The notes beneath the pieces are model-generated. The model did not search any database. It was given only the letters and a program-made list of their open reading frames with translations, and had not been told where the DNA came from. From NCBI RefSeq assembly GCF_900631945.1, contig NZ_UZWE01000029.1, positions 186,001 through 250,000 on the forward strand: a stretch of DNA of 64,000 nt. Direction: 5' to 3'. The stretch's first letter is position 1. The number at the start of each line of letters is the position of its first letter. A program made the translations under genes and the position numbers. The DNA comes from Paracoccus haematequi (GTDB lineage Bacteria; Pseudomonadota; Alphaproteobacteria; Rhodobacterales; Rhodobacteraceae). Of the stretch, positions 54,132-62,818 are shown piece by piece.

Positions 54132-55172
54132 TCACTGCTGGACAAAGGAGGCCCAGCGTTCCTGCGCGGCCTCGCCCTCGGGCGAGCTCCACCACGCGGC
54201 CGAGTTCAGAACCTGAAGCGGCGCGTTCTGGGGCGAGTTCGGCAGCTCTGCCGCGCGCTCGGGGCTGATCTTGCCGGTGTCATAGGCGGCCGGGTTGCCC
54301 GGCCCATAGTCGATGTATTCGGGGAAGTTCGCCTGGATCTCGGGCGACATGGCGGCTTCGATGAACTTCATCGCGTCGGCAAGGTTCGGCGCGCCCTTCA
54401 GCACGCAAAGCGAGGTATATTGAAGGATCCCCTGGTTGTAGGTGAAATCGACCGGGGCGCCTTCGTCCATCACGGCGCTGACGCGTCCGTTCCAGGCCAT
54501 GGTCATATCCACCTCGCCATCCGCCAGAAGCTGGGCCGACTGCGCGCCCGATGTCCACCAGACGGTGATGTGGGGCTTGATCTCCTCAAGCTTGGCGAAG
54601 GCGCGGTCCACGTCCAGCGGATACATGTCGGCGGGCGCGACCCCATCGGCCATCAGCGCGGCTTCCAGCGTGGCAAGCGGATGGTTGCGCAACGCACGGG
54701 TGCCGGGGAATTTCTCGACATCCCAGAAATCCGCCCAGGACTGTGGCGCCTCGCCGTCGCCGAAGGCTTCGGTGCTGTAGGCCAGGACGCTGGAATAGAA
54801 CTCATAGGCGACCGAGAATTCGTCGCGCAGCTCCGCAGGCATGGCGGCGACCGAGGGCATCACGGACAGGTCCAGCGGCTCGATCATGCCTTGTTCGCCG
54901 CCGCGGATGCAGTCTTTGGTGGGCGTGTCGATCACGTCCCAGATGGGTTTTCCGGTCTCGATCTGCGTGCGGAGTTGCGGCCATGCGTCCGGCGAGCTGT
55001 CCTGCCGGACGGCGATGCCGGTCAGTTCGCTGGCCGGTTCCAGGATCGCCTTGGTCTGGGCCTCCTGATAGGCGCCCCCTTGCGAAACGAAGGTGATTTC
55101 CTGCGCCATGGCCGCTGTCCCAAGGAACAGGGTCATGGTGCAAAGCGCGGTTGTCGAGAACATGGTCTTCAT
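54132..55172 (-). CDS. ABC importer binding protein (PotD/spermidine-putrescine-like)
   Basis: A 346-residue receptor with a Sec signal cleaved near AMAQ (about residue 22). The mature protein begins ITFVSQGGAYQEAQTKA, the form seen in PotD/PotF relatives. Asp/Glu and Trp residues such as in DTPTKDC, SQSWADFWD-type and VWWTSGAQ segments could bind an amine. RBS aggaagg fits the second of two close ATGs (55172) better than the first (55178). Flanking oxidases suggest an imported amine or amino acid as ligand. Confidence 0.9.
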   Translation of the reverse strand: MKTMFSTTALCTMTLFLGTAAMAQEITFVSQGGAYQEAQTKAILEPASELTGIAVRQDSSPDAWPQLRTQIETGKPIWDVIDTPTKDCIRGGEQGMIEPLDLSVMPSVAAMPAELRDEFSVAYEFYSSVLAYSTEAFGDGEAPQSWADFWDVEKFPGTRALRNHPLATLEAALMADGVAPADMYPLDVDRAFAKLEEIKPHITVWWTSGAQSAQLLADGEVDMTMAWNGRVSAVMDEGAPVDFTYNQGILQYTSLCVLKGAPNLADAMKFIEAAMSPEIQANFPEYIDYGPGNPAAYDTGKISPERAAELPNSPQNAPLQVLNSAAWWSSPEGEAAQERWASFVQQ

Positions 55173-55208
55173 CGTCATACCTTCCTGTCTGTTCGTTGTT
55201 GTTGTCGT

Positions 55209-56510
55209 TCACTTGCCGATCGCGTCGAGGAACTGGTACCAGCCTGCGACCAGCCGGACGCCCACCTCTCGCGCGGGGTAGAAGGGGACCGGGTTCAGCG
55301 GCAGCGTCCCGATCAGCCCGGCATCCGTGGGCTGGCCCGTGGCCAGGGCCGCGACATGGCGGCCCATATAGCTGGCCAGTGCGACCCCGGTGCCGTTGTA
55401 GCCCATCGCATAGACCATCCGGTCGTCCAGGCGACCCATGTGGGGCAGGCTGTCCATCGTCATCGCGACAAGACCCGACCAGCGGTGCGTGACCTGAATC
55501 CCGTCAAGCTGCGGGAACTGCTTTCGCATGGCCTGCTCCAGCGCCGCGAAGGCCGACGCGCTGTCGGTCTTGCCGAAGGCGCCCCGCCCGCCATACAGCA
55601 GCCGGTTCCCGGACTTGCGGAACCAGCGCATCATGCGCCGGGTCTCGGTATAGCTGCGCCCCTGGGACAGCAATCCCTCGCCCGGTGTGCCGGTCAGCGG
55701 CTGGGTGGCGATCATGGCCGACCGGAACGGCACCACCCGGCGGCGGACCGGATCGGTCGCGGGCGTCAGGTCGGAATACCCGTTTGTCGCCAGCACCGCC
55801 TGACCGGCGCTGACCTGCCCCTGCGGCGTCAGCAGGCGCAGGCCGTCCCTGGTGCGCTCGATCGCGGTGACAGGGCTTTCGTCATGGATCCGCACCCCGT
55901 CACGGCGCAGGCCCGCCGTCAGCCCTCGAACGAATTTCAGCGGATGGATGACGCCGCCATGTTCGTTCAGAAGCCCGCCCAGGAAATCGCCCGACCCGGT
56001 TTCGGCCCGCATTCCGTCGGCGTCCAGCATGGACACCGCATGATCGCCTAGGCTGTCCCGCAGCCAGGCGCATTCCGCCCGCAAGCTGTCCAGCGTCGCC
56101 AGGCTGTGGGCGCAACGCAGCGATCCGCTTTCGCGCCAGTCAGCCTCAATGCCGTAATGGGACAGCAGGGCGGCGATATTGGCGATGGCCTCGTTGCCGA
56201 TGTCGTGCATCCGCCGAGCGGTGCCGATGTCCCACCGGCGGGCCATCTCGGCAAAGCCCAGCCGGAACTTTCCCGAAACGACCCCGCCGTTGCGCCCGGA
56301 TGCCCCCCAGCCGATGCGGTTGGCCTCCAGCACGATGACGTCCACGCCCAACGCGGCAAGCGCACGGGCCGTGGACAATCCTGTATATCCCCCGCCGACA
56401 ATGGCGATATCGGCTTGCGTATCGCCCCGCAGGGGTTGCGCGTCGGGCGCGGGCCCGGCCGTGTCTCGCCACAACGACCGGCTCTGCGGCAGCGGGGGAA
56501 GCGCGTTCAT
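55209..56510 (-). CDS. FAD-dependent amine/amino-acid oxidoreductase (DAO/PuuB family)
   Basis: A 433-residue flavoenzyme. The N-terminal motif AIVGGGYTGLSTARAL is at residues 36-51 and GWGASGRNGGVVSGKF follows, characteristic of gamma-glutamylputrescine-oxidase-like proteins. The C-terminus has MGYNGTGVALAS for FAD binding. It probably oxidises a primary or secondary amine taken up by the co-encoded importer. It is of the same family as the protein at 27919 but not a near copy. TGATG overlap with the preceding dehalogenase-like gene indicates coupled translation. Confidence 0.88.
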   Translation of the reverse strand: MNALPPLPQSRSLWRDTAGPAPDAQPLRGDTQADIAIVGGGYTGLSTARALAALGVDVIVLEANRIGWGASGRNGGVVSGKFRLGFAEMARRWDIGTARRMHDIGNEAIANIAALLSHYGIEADWRESGSLRCAHSLATLDSLRAECAWLRDSLGDHAVSMLDADGMRAETGSGDFLGGLLNEHGGVIHPLKFVRGLTAGLRRDGVRIHDESPVTAIERTRDGLRLLTPQGQVSAGQAVLATNGYSDLTPATDPVRRRVVPFRSAMIATQPLTGTPGEGLLSQGRSYTETRRMMRWFRKSGNRLLYGGRGAFGKTDSASAFAALEQAMRKQFPQLDGIQVTHRWSGLVAMTMDSLPHMGRLDDRMVYAMGYNGTGVALASYMGRHVAALATGQPTDAGLIGTLPLNPVPFYPAREVGVRLVAGWYQFLDAIGK

Positions 56511-57241
56511 CAGGCGGCGGCCTTTCCGACGTGCTGTGCTGCCAGTTCCGCGTCCACGGCGTCGGCCAGTTCCTTCAACGTCGTGAAGTGGTAATCCGGC
56601 GTGGTCACGGCCTTGGGAACGGGCGAGGCACCGAAGCCTTCCTGTCCCGCGCGACGCTGGATCCAGCAGGTCGTGTAGCCAAGTTCACGCGCGATGCCGA
56701 TGTCATGGTGCTGGCTTTGCGCGACATGCAGGATTTCCGACTGCTTGAAGCCGAAGGCCGACTGGCGCCCCTTGTTGTAGGCGAAGAATTCCGGCGCGGG
56801 CTTGGCATAGCCGGTCTCGTCGCAGGTCACGGCGTCGTGGAAGGGGCGACCCAGCGTATGTTCATAGGCCGTGAAGGCCGTGCGGTCGGCATTCGTCATG
56901 GCGACAAGACGAAAGTTCTTGCGCAGACGGGCCAGCGCCTCGACCGAATCCGCGAAGGCGGGCCAGCGCAGGACCGAAAGCTGGAAGGCGTTGGCCGTCG
57001 CCTCGGAACTGTCGTAGCCGGTTTCGGCGGCGATCGACAGGTACACGTCGCGGAACGCAAAGGACGACCGGCCATAGAACTTGTCGCGACCGCGCAGATA
57101 GGGCTCGAAGATCTCGTAATCGCTGGCGGCGGCGGCCTTGGGTCCGCCCAGTTCGCGGATCGCGTTGAGCACGCCGGTTTCGAAGTCGATCAACGTGCCG
57201 ACGACGTCAAAGGTCAGCACCTTGAAATCGGTGAGTTTCAT
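56510..57241 (-). CDS. haloacid dehalogenase-like hydrolase (type II HAD)
   Basis: A 243-residue HAD-superfamily hydrolase. Motif I is LTFDVVGTLID (nucleophile Asp about residue 12), motif II AMTNADR, motif III Lys in YAKPAPEFF, and motif IV appears as SQHHDIGIARELG, in which the usual acidic pair is replaced by His-His-Asp. The layout fits L-2-haloacid dehalogenases or small phosphatases. Its place between an ATPase and an amine oxidase in a transport operon gives no firm substrate. Confidence 0.82.
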   Translation of the reverse strand: MKLTDFKVLTFDVVGTLIDFETGVLNAIRELGGPKAAAASDYEIFEPYLRGRDKFYGRSSFAFRDVYLSIAAETGYDSSEATANAFQLSVLRWPAFADSVEALARLRKNFRLVAMTNADRTAFTAYEHTLGRPFHDAVTCDETGYAKPAPEFFAYNKGRQSAFGFKQSEILHVAQSQHHDIGIARELGYTTCWIQRRAGQEGFGASPVPKAVTTPDYHFTTLKELADAVDAELAAQHVGKAAA

Positions 57242-57276
57242 ATCATTGGTCCTGTCAGTTGCAGTGAAACTATGTG

Positions 57277-58368
57277 TCAGGCCGCTTGCGGCACGACGAT
57301 GGTGTCGTCGGGATGCAGCGCCAGCGTCACCGCCTGGCCGCGTTCCGGCATGATCTGCCAGCCCGAATGGTTCGAGGGCAGGCGCAGGCTGACCGCGTGG
57401 CCGCCATCCAGCGTGACGAAGATGCGCACGCTTTCGCCTTGATAGACGGTGGAACTGACCGTGCCGGGCAGCAGGTTCGCCTCGGGCGCGGTAGAGGGTC
57501 CGGCCAGCGTCAGCTTTTCGGAATGCACGGTCAGGAACAGATCCTTGCCCGCCGGGATGGCATGGGCGGATCGCAGCGCCTTGCCGGACAGGGTCAGTAT
57601 CCCTGCATCCTGTCGTGCGACCGGCAGCAGCATCGCCTCGCCGATGAAACTGGCGACAAATGCGTTTGCAGGGCGATCGTGCAACGTGCGGGGGCTGTCG
57701 ACCTGGACCAGCTTGCCGTCCTTCATCACCGCGATCCTGTCCGACATGGTCAGCGCCTCACGCTGGTCATGGGTGACATAGATGATGGTCGCGCCCAGCT
57801 TGGCGTGCAGATCCTTCAGTTCAAGCTGCATTGTTTCGCGAAGCTGCTTGTCCAGCGCCGAAAGCGGTTCGTCCATCAGGATCAGGCGCGGCTCGAAGAT
57901 CATGGCGCGCGCCAGCGCGACCCGCTGGCGCTGACCGCCCGACAAGGCCGCGATGGACCGATCCGCATAGCCCGAAAGTTCGACCATGGCGAGCGCGGCT
58001 TCCAGCCGGGCGGGCCAGTCGGCCTTTGGCATGTGCCGGGCACGCAGCGGGAAGGTGATGTTCTGCCCGACGGTCATGTGCGGGAACAGCGCATAGTTCT
58101 GGAACACGATGCCGATGTCGCGCTTGTGCGGCGGCATGTGGGTGATGTCGGTCGCGCCAAGGTGGATGCTGCCCGAGGTGGGTTGCACGAACCCGCCCAG
58201 CAGCCCCAGAAGCGTGGTCTTGCCCGACCCGGACGGGCCAAGGATCGACAGGAACTCGCCGGGCGCCACGTCGAGGCTGACATCGTTCAGCGCGTTGAAG
58301 CTGCCGTATCGCTTGACGGCATTGCGGATCGTCACGCCGACCTGGTGCGGATGCGAAGAGGCGTCCAT
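57277..58368 (-). CDS. ABC importer ATPase (PotA-like)
   Basis: A 363-residue ATPase, first gene of the minus-strand operon. Walker A GPSGSGKTT (about residues 45-53), Q-loop IVFQNYALFPHMTV, signature LSGGQRQRVALARAM, Walker B LILMDEP with LSALD and H-loop VTHDQREA are present. A C-terminal TOBE-type domain follows. RBS aaggag about 5 nt before the ATG at 58368. In this operon the ATPase precedes two enzymes before the receptor and permeases, an uncommon order. Confidence 0.92.
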   Translation of the reverse strand: MDASSHPHQVGVTIRNAVKRYGSFNALNDVSLDVAPGEFLSILGPSGSGKTTLLGLLGGFVQPTSGSIHLGATDITHMPPHKRDIGIVFQNYALFPHMTVGQNITFPLRARHMPKADWPARLEAALAMVELSGYADRSIAALSGGQRQRVALARAMIFEPRLILMDEPLSALDKQLRETMQLELKDLHAKLGATIIYVTHDQREALTMSDRIAVMKDGKLVQVDSPRTLHDRPANAFVASFIGEAMLLPVARQDAGILTLSGKALRSAHAIPAGKDLFLTVHSEKLTLAGPSTAPEANLLPGTVSSTVYQGESVRIFVTLDGGHAVSLRLPSNHSGWQIMPERGQAVTLALHPDDTIVVPQAA

Positions 58369-58427
58369 GAGGCTCCTTGTTCCACGCGCACGACCGGCCA
58401 CCTTCTGTTGGAATGTAAAAGCATCCC

Positions 58428-58445
58428 ATCGTAAAGCGACGATGA
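58428..58445. promoter_or_regulatory. inverted repeat upstream of the ATPase operon
   Basis: CATCGT (58428-58433) and ACGATG (58440-58445) are perfect 6-bp arms separated by 6 bp, 60 bp upstream of the ATPase start in the gap shared with the divergent LysR gene. Candidate activator or operator site. Confidence 0.4.
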
Positions 58446-58554
58446 TCGTTGACCGCGTTCTTCCTGTCTGGGTTGTCAGGGCTGTATTCGCCCCGTTTCA
58501 AACAGCCTGCAAAAAAACCCGCTTGGCGGCAATTGAAAAAAAATCGTCACTGGT

Positions 58555-58569
58555 ATTACATTATGTAAT
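58555..58569. promoter_or_regulatory. perfect palindrome overlapping the LysR start codon
   Basis: ATTACAT-T-ATGTAAT is a 15-bp perfect dyad containing TTACATTATGTAA, a textbook T-N11-A LysR box. Its right end includes the first bases of the ATG at 58568, so occupancy would block translation-region transcription and fits negative autoregulation. Confidence 0.6.
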
Positions 58570-59497
58570 GAACAGTCCACGACGCCACCTGCCGTCCATG
58601 AACGCGCTGTTTGCTTTCGAAGCGGCGGGCAGGCTGAGGAATTTCTCTCGTGCGGCCGAGGAGTTGAATGTGACGCCTGCCGCCGTCAGCCGCATGATGC
58701 AGCGGCTGGAGGTGCATATCGGATCGACGCTGTTCCGCCGCAGCGGCAATGGCGTCACGCTGACCGAAGACGGCCAGAGGCTGTTCGAATCGACCAGCCG
58801 GGCCATGAATCTGATCGACGACACCTTGACCGAAATCGAGGCGCGCAGCCGCGACGCGGACGTGGTGACGATATCGGTTTCGACGGCCTTCACCACCCAT
58901 TGGCTGATGCCGCACATGCCGCAGTTCAAGGCGGCCTTCCCCTCGGTCGACCTGCGTTTCCAGTTGATCACCGGACCGCTTACCGGGCCGGTGAACGATG
59001 TCGATCTGGGGATGCGATTCGTCTCGGGGCCTGTCGCGGGCCATCGCGTCTTTCCCATCATGCCCGAGGTTCTGCTGCCGGTTCGGGCGCGCAGCTATCC
59101 CGTCGCCGATGCGCCGCACGAGGGCACGATCATCCGTCTCTCGGCGGGCCAGCCGCCCGGTGTCGGTGATCCCCTGGATGCGGAAAGGGCGACGACGCTG
59201 ATGTTCAGCGACTATGCGATCGTGGTCCAGGCGGCGCTTCTGGGGCAGGGGGTCTGCTGGGGCTGGCTGAACGTCATCAGCCATTGGCTGCGCGAAGGAC
59301 AGCTGGTCGCCGAAAGGCAATCGCCCTGCCACGTTACCGATCGTGAATGCTGCATCATTCAGCGCAATCGCCATACCGATCGGGCCGTGGTCGATGCGGT
59401 GCGGGAATGGCTTATTGCGCAGATGCAGGACGATTATCGGGCCATCCTTGCACGCTATCCCGACCTGGGCATTCCGCCCCTGTCCGCGTCCGGCTGA
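58568..59497 (+). CDS. LysR-family regulator (GcvA-like) of the importer/oxidase operon
   Basis: A 309-residue LysR-type regulator. The HTH region (residues about 12-70) has NFSRAAEELNVTPAAVSRMMQRLE-like helices, followed by an effector domain. It is divergent from the PotA-like/HAD/oxidase operon, which it most likely controls. The start codon ATG at 58568 sits inside a T-N11-A palindrome (58555-58569), and a second dyad lies 120 bp further upstream toward the operon. It converges with thiX, whose end is 57 bp beyond. Confidence 0.9.
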   Translation: MNSPRRHLPSMNALFAFEAAGRLRNFSRAAEELNVTPAAVSRMMQRLEVHIGSTLFRRSGNGVTLTEDGQRLFESTSRAMNLIDDTLTEIEARSRDADVVTISVSTAFTTHWLMPHMPQFKAAFPSVDLRFQLITGPLTGPVNDVDLGMRFVSGPVAGHRVFPIMPEVLLPVRARSYPVADAPHEGTIIRLSAGQPPGVGDPLDAERATTLMFSDYAIVVQAALLGQGVCWGWLNVISHWLREGQLVAERQSPCHVTDRECCIIQRNRHTDRAVVDAVREWLIAQMQDDYRAILARYPDLGIPPLSASG

Positions 59498-59554
59498 TCA
59501 GAGCGGCCGGAACATCCTGGCTGGAAACGCTTCGATGATGCCCGGTTGTCTTGG

Positions 59555-60292
59555 TCATCGGGCGGCTTCCGATCCTGCCGTATGCTGTTCCAGCCGCAGG
59601 GCCAGGTGTGACACGGCCGCCTTGAACAGGACGGCAATCAGGATCGTGGTGGCAAGGGCCGCGAACGTCTGGTCGATCTTCATGCGGCCGCTGGCCTGGA
59701 TCATCACCGCGCCAAGGCCTCGCGACCCGCCGACCCATTCGCCGACGATGGCCGCCGCCGGGGCATAGACGGCGGCGATCCGCAGCCCGCTTGCCAGGTC
59801 CGGCAAGGCGGCGGGAATGCGCACGATCCGCAGAGATTCCAGCGGCGTCGCGCCCATGCTCTCGGCCAGTTCGCGAAAGACCTTGGGGGTGCGTGCCAGC
59901 CCGTCGCCAAAGGCCGAGGCGACGGGAAAGAACACCATCAGCGCGACAATCGCGATCTTGGGCGCGACGCCATAGCCCAGCCACAGCGTCAGCAGGGGCG
60001 CGAAGGCGAAGATCGGGACCGTCTGGCTGAAGGTCATCACGGGCGTCAGCGTCCGGCGAAGGCCGGGCAGCAGCCCCGTCAGCAGCGCCAGCAGGATCCC
60101 CAGCCCCGCGCCGATGACAAAGCCCGCCGCGATCTCGGACAGGGTGGTCAGGGCGGCGCGGGCCAGCAGACCGGGGGCGTCCAGCATGGCGCGGCCCACG
60201 GCCAGCGGTCCGGGCAGCAGGAAGCGCGGGATCTGGAAGGCCCAGACAGCCAGCTGCCAGGCCAGCAGGACGCCCATGAGGCAGCGGATCAC
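59555..60292 (-). CDS. thiX: ThiX, ABC permease for thiamine-pyrimidine precursor
   Basis: A 245-residue permease of the ThiX/SsuC type. Helices begin with LAWQLAVWAF, and the coupling loop has ELAESMGATPLESLRIVRIP. The GTG at 60292 overlaps the tenA stop (GTGA), which fixes the start; in-frame ATGs further upstream would lie within tenA. With ThiY it would import formylaminopyrimidine or hydroxymethylpyrimidine. No ThiZ ATPase gene follows: the convergent LysR gene is next. The ATPase must be encoded elsewhere, possibly beyond the right edge. Confidence 0.82.
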   Translation of the reverse strand: MIRCLMGVLLAWQLAVWAFQIPRFLLPGPLAVGRAMLDAPGLLARAALTTLSEIAAGFVIGAGLGILLALLTGLLPGLRRTLTPVMTFSQTVPIFAFAPLLTLWLGYGVAPKIAIVALMVFFPVASAFGDGLARTPKVFRELAESMGATPLESLRIVRIPAALPDLASGLRIAAVYAPAAAIVGEWVGGSRGLGAVMIQASGRMKIDQTFAALATTILIAVLFKAAVSHLALRLEQHTAGSEAAR

Positions 60293-60951
60293 CCCGCCAC
60301 CGTCCAGAACTGCGCCTCCAGCCGGGTCGCGGTGGAGAAGTGGCCCTGCAACTGGACCCAGCGGGGCAGCGAAGGGGCGTCCAGCCCCAGGCGGCACTGC
60401 ACCGCGCCGTCGATCAGGGCGGCGGTGTCATGGCACAGCGCCTGATAGCCGGCGCCGCCATAGGTGGCAATCCAGTCCGCGTAATCGGGTGCATGGGGTT
60501 CGGCCAGAAGCCGCGCGCCGATCTCTCCATAGCCCAGGACGCAGGGGGCCAGGGCAGCGAGAAGGTCCAGGAAATCGCCGCTATAGCCCGCCTCGAGCAC
60601 ATAGCGCGTATAGGCCAGGTTCTGCGGCGCCTCGACGGCGGAAGCCAGGGCATCCTCGGTGATCCCGGCCCGGCCGCACAGCGCGACATGCAGCCGCGTC
60701 TCGGTTTCCAGCAGGGCGTGAACGGTGGCGGAACAGGCGCGCATCTCGGCCAGGGAGCCGGCCTTGGTGACCGCCAGCGACCAGGCGCGGGCGAAATGGA
60801 TCAGGAACAGGTAATCCTGCGCCAGATAGGTCAGGAAGGCCCCGCGCGGCAGGCTGCCATCGGCCAGGGCCGCGACGAAGGGCGCGCGAACATAGGCGTC
60901 CCAATCCGGCGCGCCCGCCCGCCAGCGGGAAAAGCACAGGCCATAGCTCAT
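60289..60951 (-). CDS. tenA: TenA, aminopyrimidine aminohydrolase (thiaminase II)
   Basis: TenA hydrolyses 4-amino-5-aminomethyl-2-methylpyrimidine to HMP, salvaging degraded thiamine. The 220-residue helical protein has the catalytic Cys in ALAPCVLGYGEIG (about residue 136) followed by the acidic GYGE element, and an aromatic DYLFLIHFARAW segment in the pocket. It overlaps thiY at its start (ATGA) and thiX at its end. Placement between receptor and permease genes supports the salvage role over thiamine destruction. Confidence 0.92.
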   Translation of the reverse strand: MSYGLCFSRWRAGAPDWDAYVRAPFVAALADGSLPRGAFLTYLAQDYLFLIHFARAWSLAVTKAGSLAEMRACSATVHALLETETRLHVALCGRAGITEDALASAVEAPQNLAYTRYVLEAGYSGDFLDLLAALAPCVLGYGEIGARLLAEPHAPDYADWIATYGGAGYQALCHDTAALIDGAVQCRLGLDAPSLPRWVQLQGHFSTATRLEAQFWTVAG

Positions 60952-61877
60952 GCGCCCGGATCCCTCGCCAGCGCACTGACGGGCAGCACCCCGTCGATCA
61001 GGCCTGCGTCGCGCAGGAAGGCCTCGAACCGGGCATAGCGGCCGTGATCGACCGCGCCGGGGCTTTGGGAAAAACGCGGCAGGGTGGCGGCCCAGGCCTG
61101 GCGGTTCAATTCGTCGTCCAGATCGGGATGGGCGTCGCGGAAAACCCGCCAGGCCTGGTCGGGATGGTTCAGGATGTAATGCGCGCCCCGTTCCATCGCG
61201 GCCACGAAGCGGGCGGTCGCGTCCGGGTCCATGGTTTCGGGATTGGCCAGCAAGATCAGCTCGTCATAGGCGGGGATGCCCTGTTCCTCGACGAACAGGC
61301 AGCGGCCCTCGGCGCCTTCCAGCCGCATCTGGGTCATCTCGAAATTGCGGAAGCCGCCCAGGGTGGCGTCCACCTGGCCGGTCATCAGCGCGGGCGACAG
61401 CGACCAGCCGACATTGACCAGTTCCACGTCGTCCAGCGTCAGGCCCGCACGGTCCAGCATCGCACCCATCAGCGCCGTTTCCATCCCCGGCACGGAATAG
61501 CCGACCTTGCGGCCCTTCAGATCCGCGACCGATTGCACCGGCCCGTCGGCAATCACCGTCAGGCAGTTCAGCGGCGTGGCGACAAGGGTGGCGATGCGGG
61601 TCAGGGGCAGCCCCTCGTGGACCTGAAGATGCAGTTGCGGCTGGTATCCGACCGCCAGGTCCACCTGGCCCGAGGCCAGCATCCGCGGCGGATCCGAGGG
61701 ATCGGCGGGCGCGGTGATGTCCACGGTCAGCCCGGCTTCGGCGAAGAAGCCCAGTTCCTGCGCGACGATGATCGGGGCGTGGTCGGGATTCACGAACCAG
61801 TCCAGCATCAGCGACAGATCCTGGGCGGCGGCCGGGCTGGCGGCCAGCAGGGCGAGGGGCAGGGCAAGGGCTCTCAT
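60948..61877 (-). CDS. thiY: ThiY, periplasmic receptor for thiamine-pyrimidine precursor
   Basis: A 309-residue NMT1/THI5-family receptor with a short Sec signal (cleavage near AAAQ, residue 19). The mature start LSLMLDWFVNPDHAPIIVAQ is close to the ThiY/NMT1 hallmark (DWFPN..H..), which contacts the pyrimidine. It belongs to the ThiXYZ importer for N-formyl-aminopyrimidine. The ATG at 61877 overlaps the thiF stop. Compare the NMT1-like receptor at 11454, which lacks this hallmark and stands in a lipid/glycan operon. Confidence 0.88.
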   Translation of the reverse strand: MRALALPLALLAASPAAAQDLSLMLDWFVNPDHAPIIVAQELGFFAEAGLTVDITAPADPSDPPRMLASGQVDLAVGYQPQLHLQVHEGLPLTRIATLVATPLNCLTVIADGPVQSVADLKGRKVGYSVPGMETALMGAMLDRAGLTLDDVELVNVGWSLSPALMTGQVDATLGGFRNFEMTQMRLEGAEGRCLFVEEQGIPAYDELILLANPETMDPDATARFVAAMERGAHYILNHPDQAWRVFRDAHPDLDDELNRQAWAATLPRFSQSPGAVDHGRYARFEAFLRDAGLIDGVLPVSALARDPGA

Positions 61878-62818
61878 GCGGGGTCTCCAAGGGCGATCAG
61901 GGCAATGTCGCCCGGCCAATGCTGGCGCAGGCGGTCGGCAGCGGCCCAGGCGCGCAGGCCGGACCGGCAGGCGAAGACGACGCGCTGGCCCTGGGCCGGG
62001 CGCAGCGTGTCCGGCTGGCGCAGCGCCTGGGGCACGAAGGGCAGCAGGGCCTCGTCCGGGCCCCGCAGGTCGATTGCCAGATCGTCGGGGCGGATCTGGC
62101 TGGCGGCGATGAAGCGGTGGCCGGTCTTGGGTTCGGGCGCGCCGTCGAAGCGGAAACTGGCCGGGCGCAGACCGTCGAAGCGGATCACCTGGCCCAGGGG
62201 CGAGGGATCAAGCCCCAGCAGAACCGCCATCGCCATCTGCGCCTGAAGCGCGCCGATCAGGCCCGCCATCGGCCCCATCACGCCCGCCGTCGCGCAACTG
62301 CCCGCCTGCAAGGGCAGGTCGGGAAACACCGCCCGGACCGAGGGCGCGCCGCCGCAGAAGCCGCCGGCGAAACCCTCGATCCGCAACACGGATGCGGCGA
62401 TCAGCGGGCGTCCGGCCGCAAGGCAGGCGTCCGACAGCGCATAGGTTGCGGCAAAGCTGTCGGCGCAGTCCAGAACCAGGTCGGCCTGCGCCGCCAGATC
62501 GGGCGCGTTGGCCGGATCCAGCCGCGCGACCACCGGAACGACGGCGGTGTCCGGGTTCAGCACGGCCATTTCCAGGGCCGCGGCCTGCGCCTTGGGTTCG
62601 CCGACATGGCGGCCATAGATCGGCTGGCGGTGCAGGTTCGAGGTTTCGACCCGGTCGGGGTCGACCAGGGTGATGCGGCCCACGCCCGCGCCGGTCAGAT
62701 AGTGCAGCACTGGGATCCCCAGGGCGCCGGCGCCGACCACCAGCACATGCGCGGCGGCCAGCCGGGCTTGGCCCGCGTCGCCGATCTGGGGCAGGACGGT
62801 CTGGCGGGCATATCTCAT
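61874..62818 (-). CDS. thiF: ThiF/MoeB-type adenylyltransferase with C-terminal rhodanese-like domain
   Basis: An E1-like enzyme that activates the C-terminus of a sulfur carrier, here most likely ThiS. In 314 residues: nucleotide motif VVGAGALGIPVL (about residues 27-38), Arg in VETSNLHRQ, and Asp in DCADSFAATYALSDAC. A short rhodanese-like region (IDLRGPDEA to CRSGLRAWAAADRL) occupies about 255-305. The C-x2-C zinc pairs found in many ThiF/MoeB proteins are missing: the usual CYRC position reads PSVRAV. Start overlaps thiE. Specificity for ThiS over MoaD is inferred from the operon. Confidence 0.85.
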   Translation of the reverse strand: MRYARQTVLPQIGDAGQARLAAAHVLVVGAGALGIPVLHYLTGAGVGRITLVDPDRVETSNLHRQPIYGRHVGEPKAQAAALEMAVLNPDTAVVPVVARLDPANAPDLAAQADLVLDCADSFAATYALSDACLAAGRPLIAASVLRIEGFAGGFCGGAPSVRAVFPDLPLQAGSCATAGVMGPMAGLIGALQAQMAMAVLLGLDPSPLGQVIRFDGLRPASFRFDGAPEPKTGHRFIAASQIRPDDLAIDLRGPDEALLPFVPQALRQPDTLRPAQGQRVVFACRSGLRAWAAADRLRQHWPGDIALIALGDPA

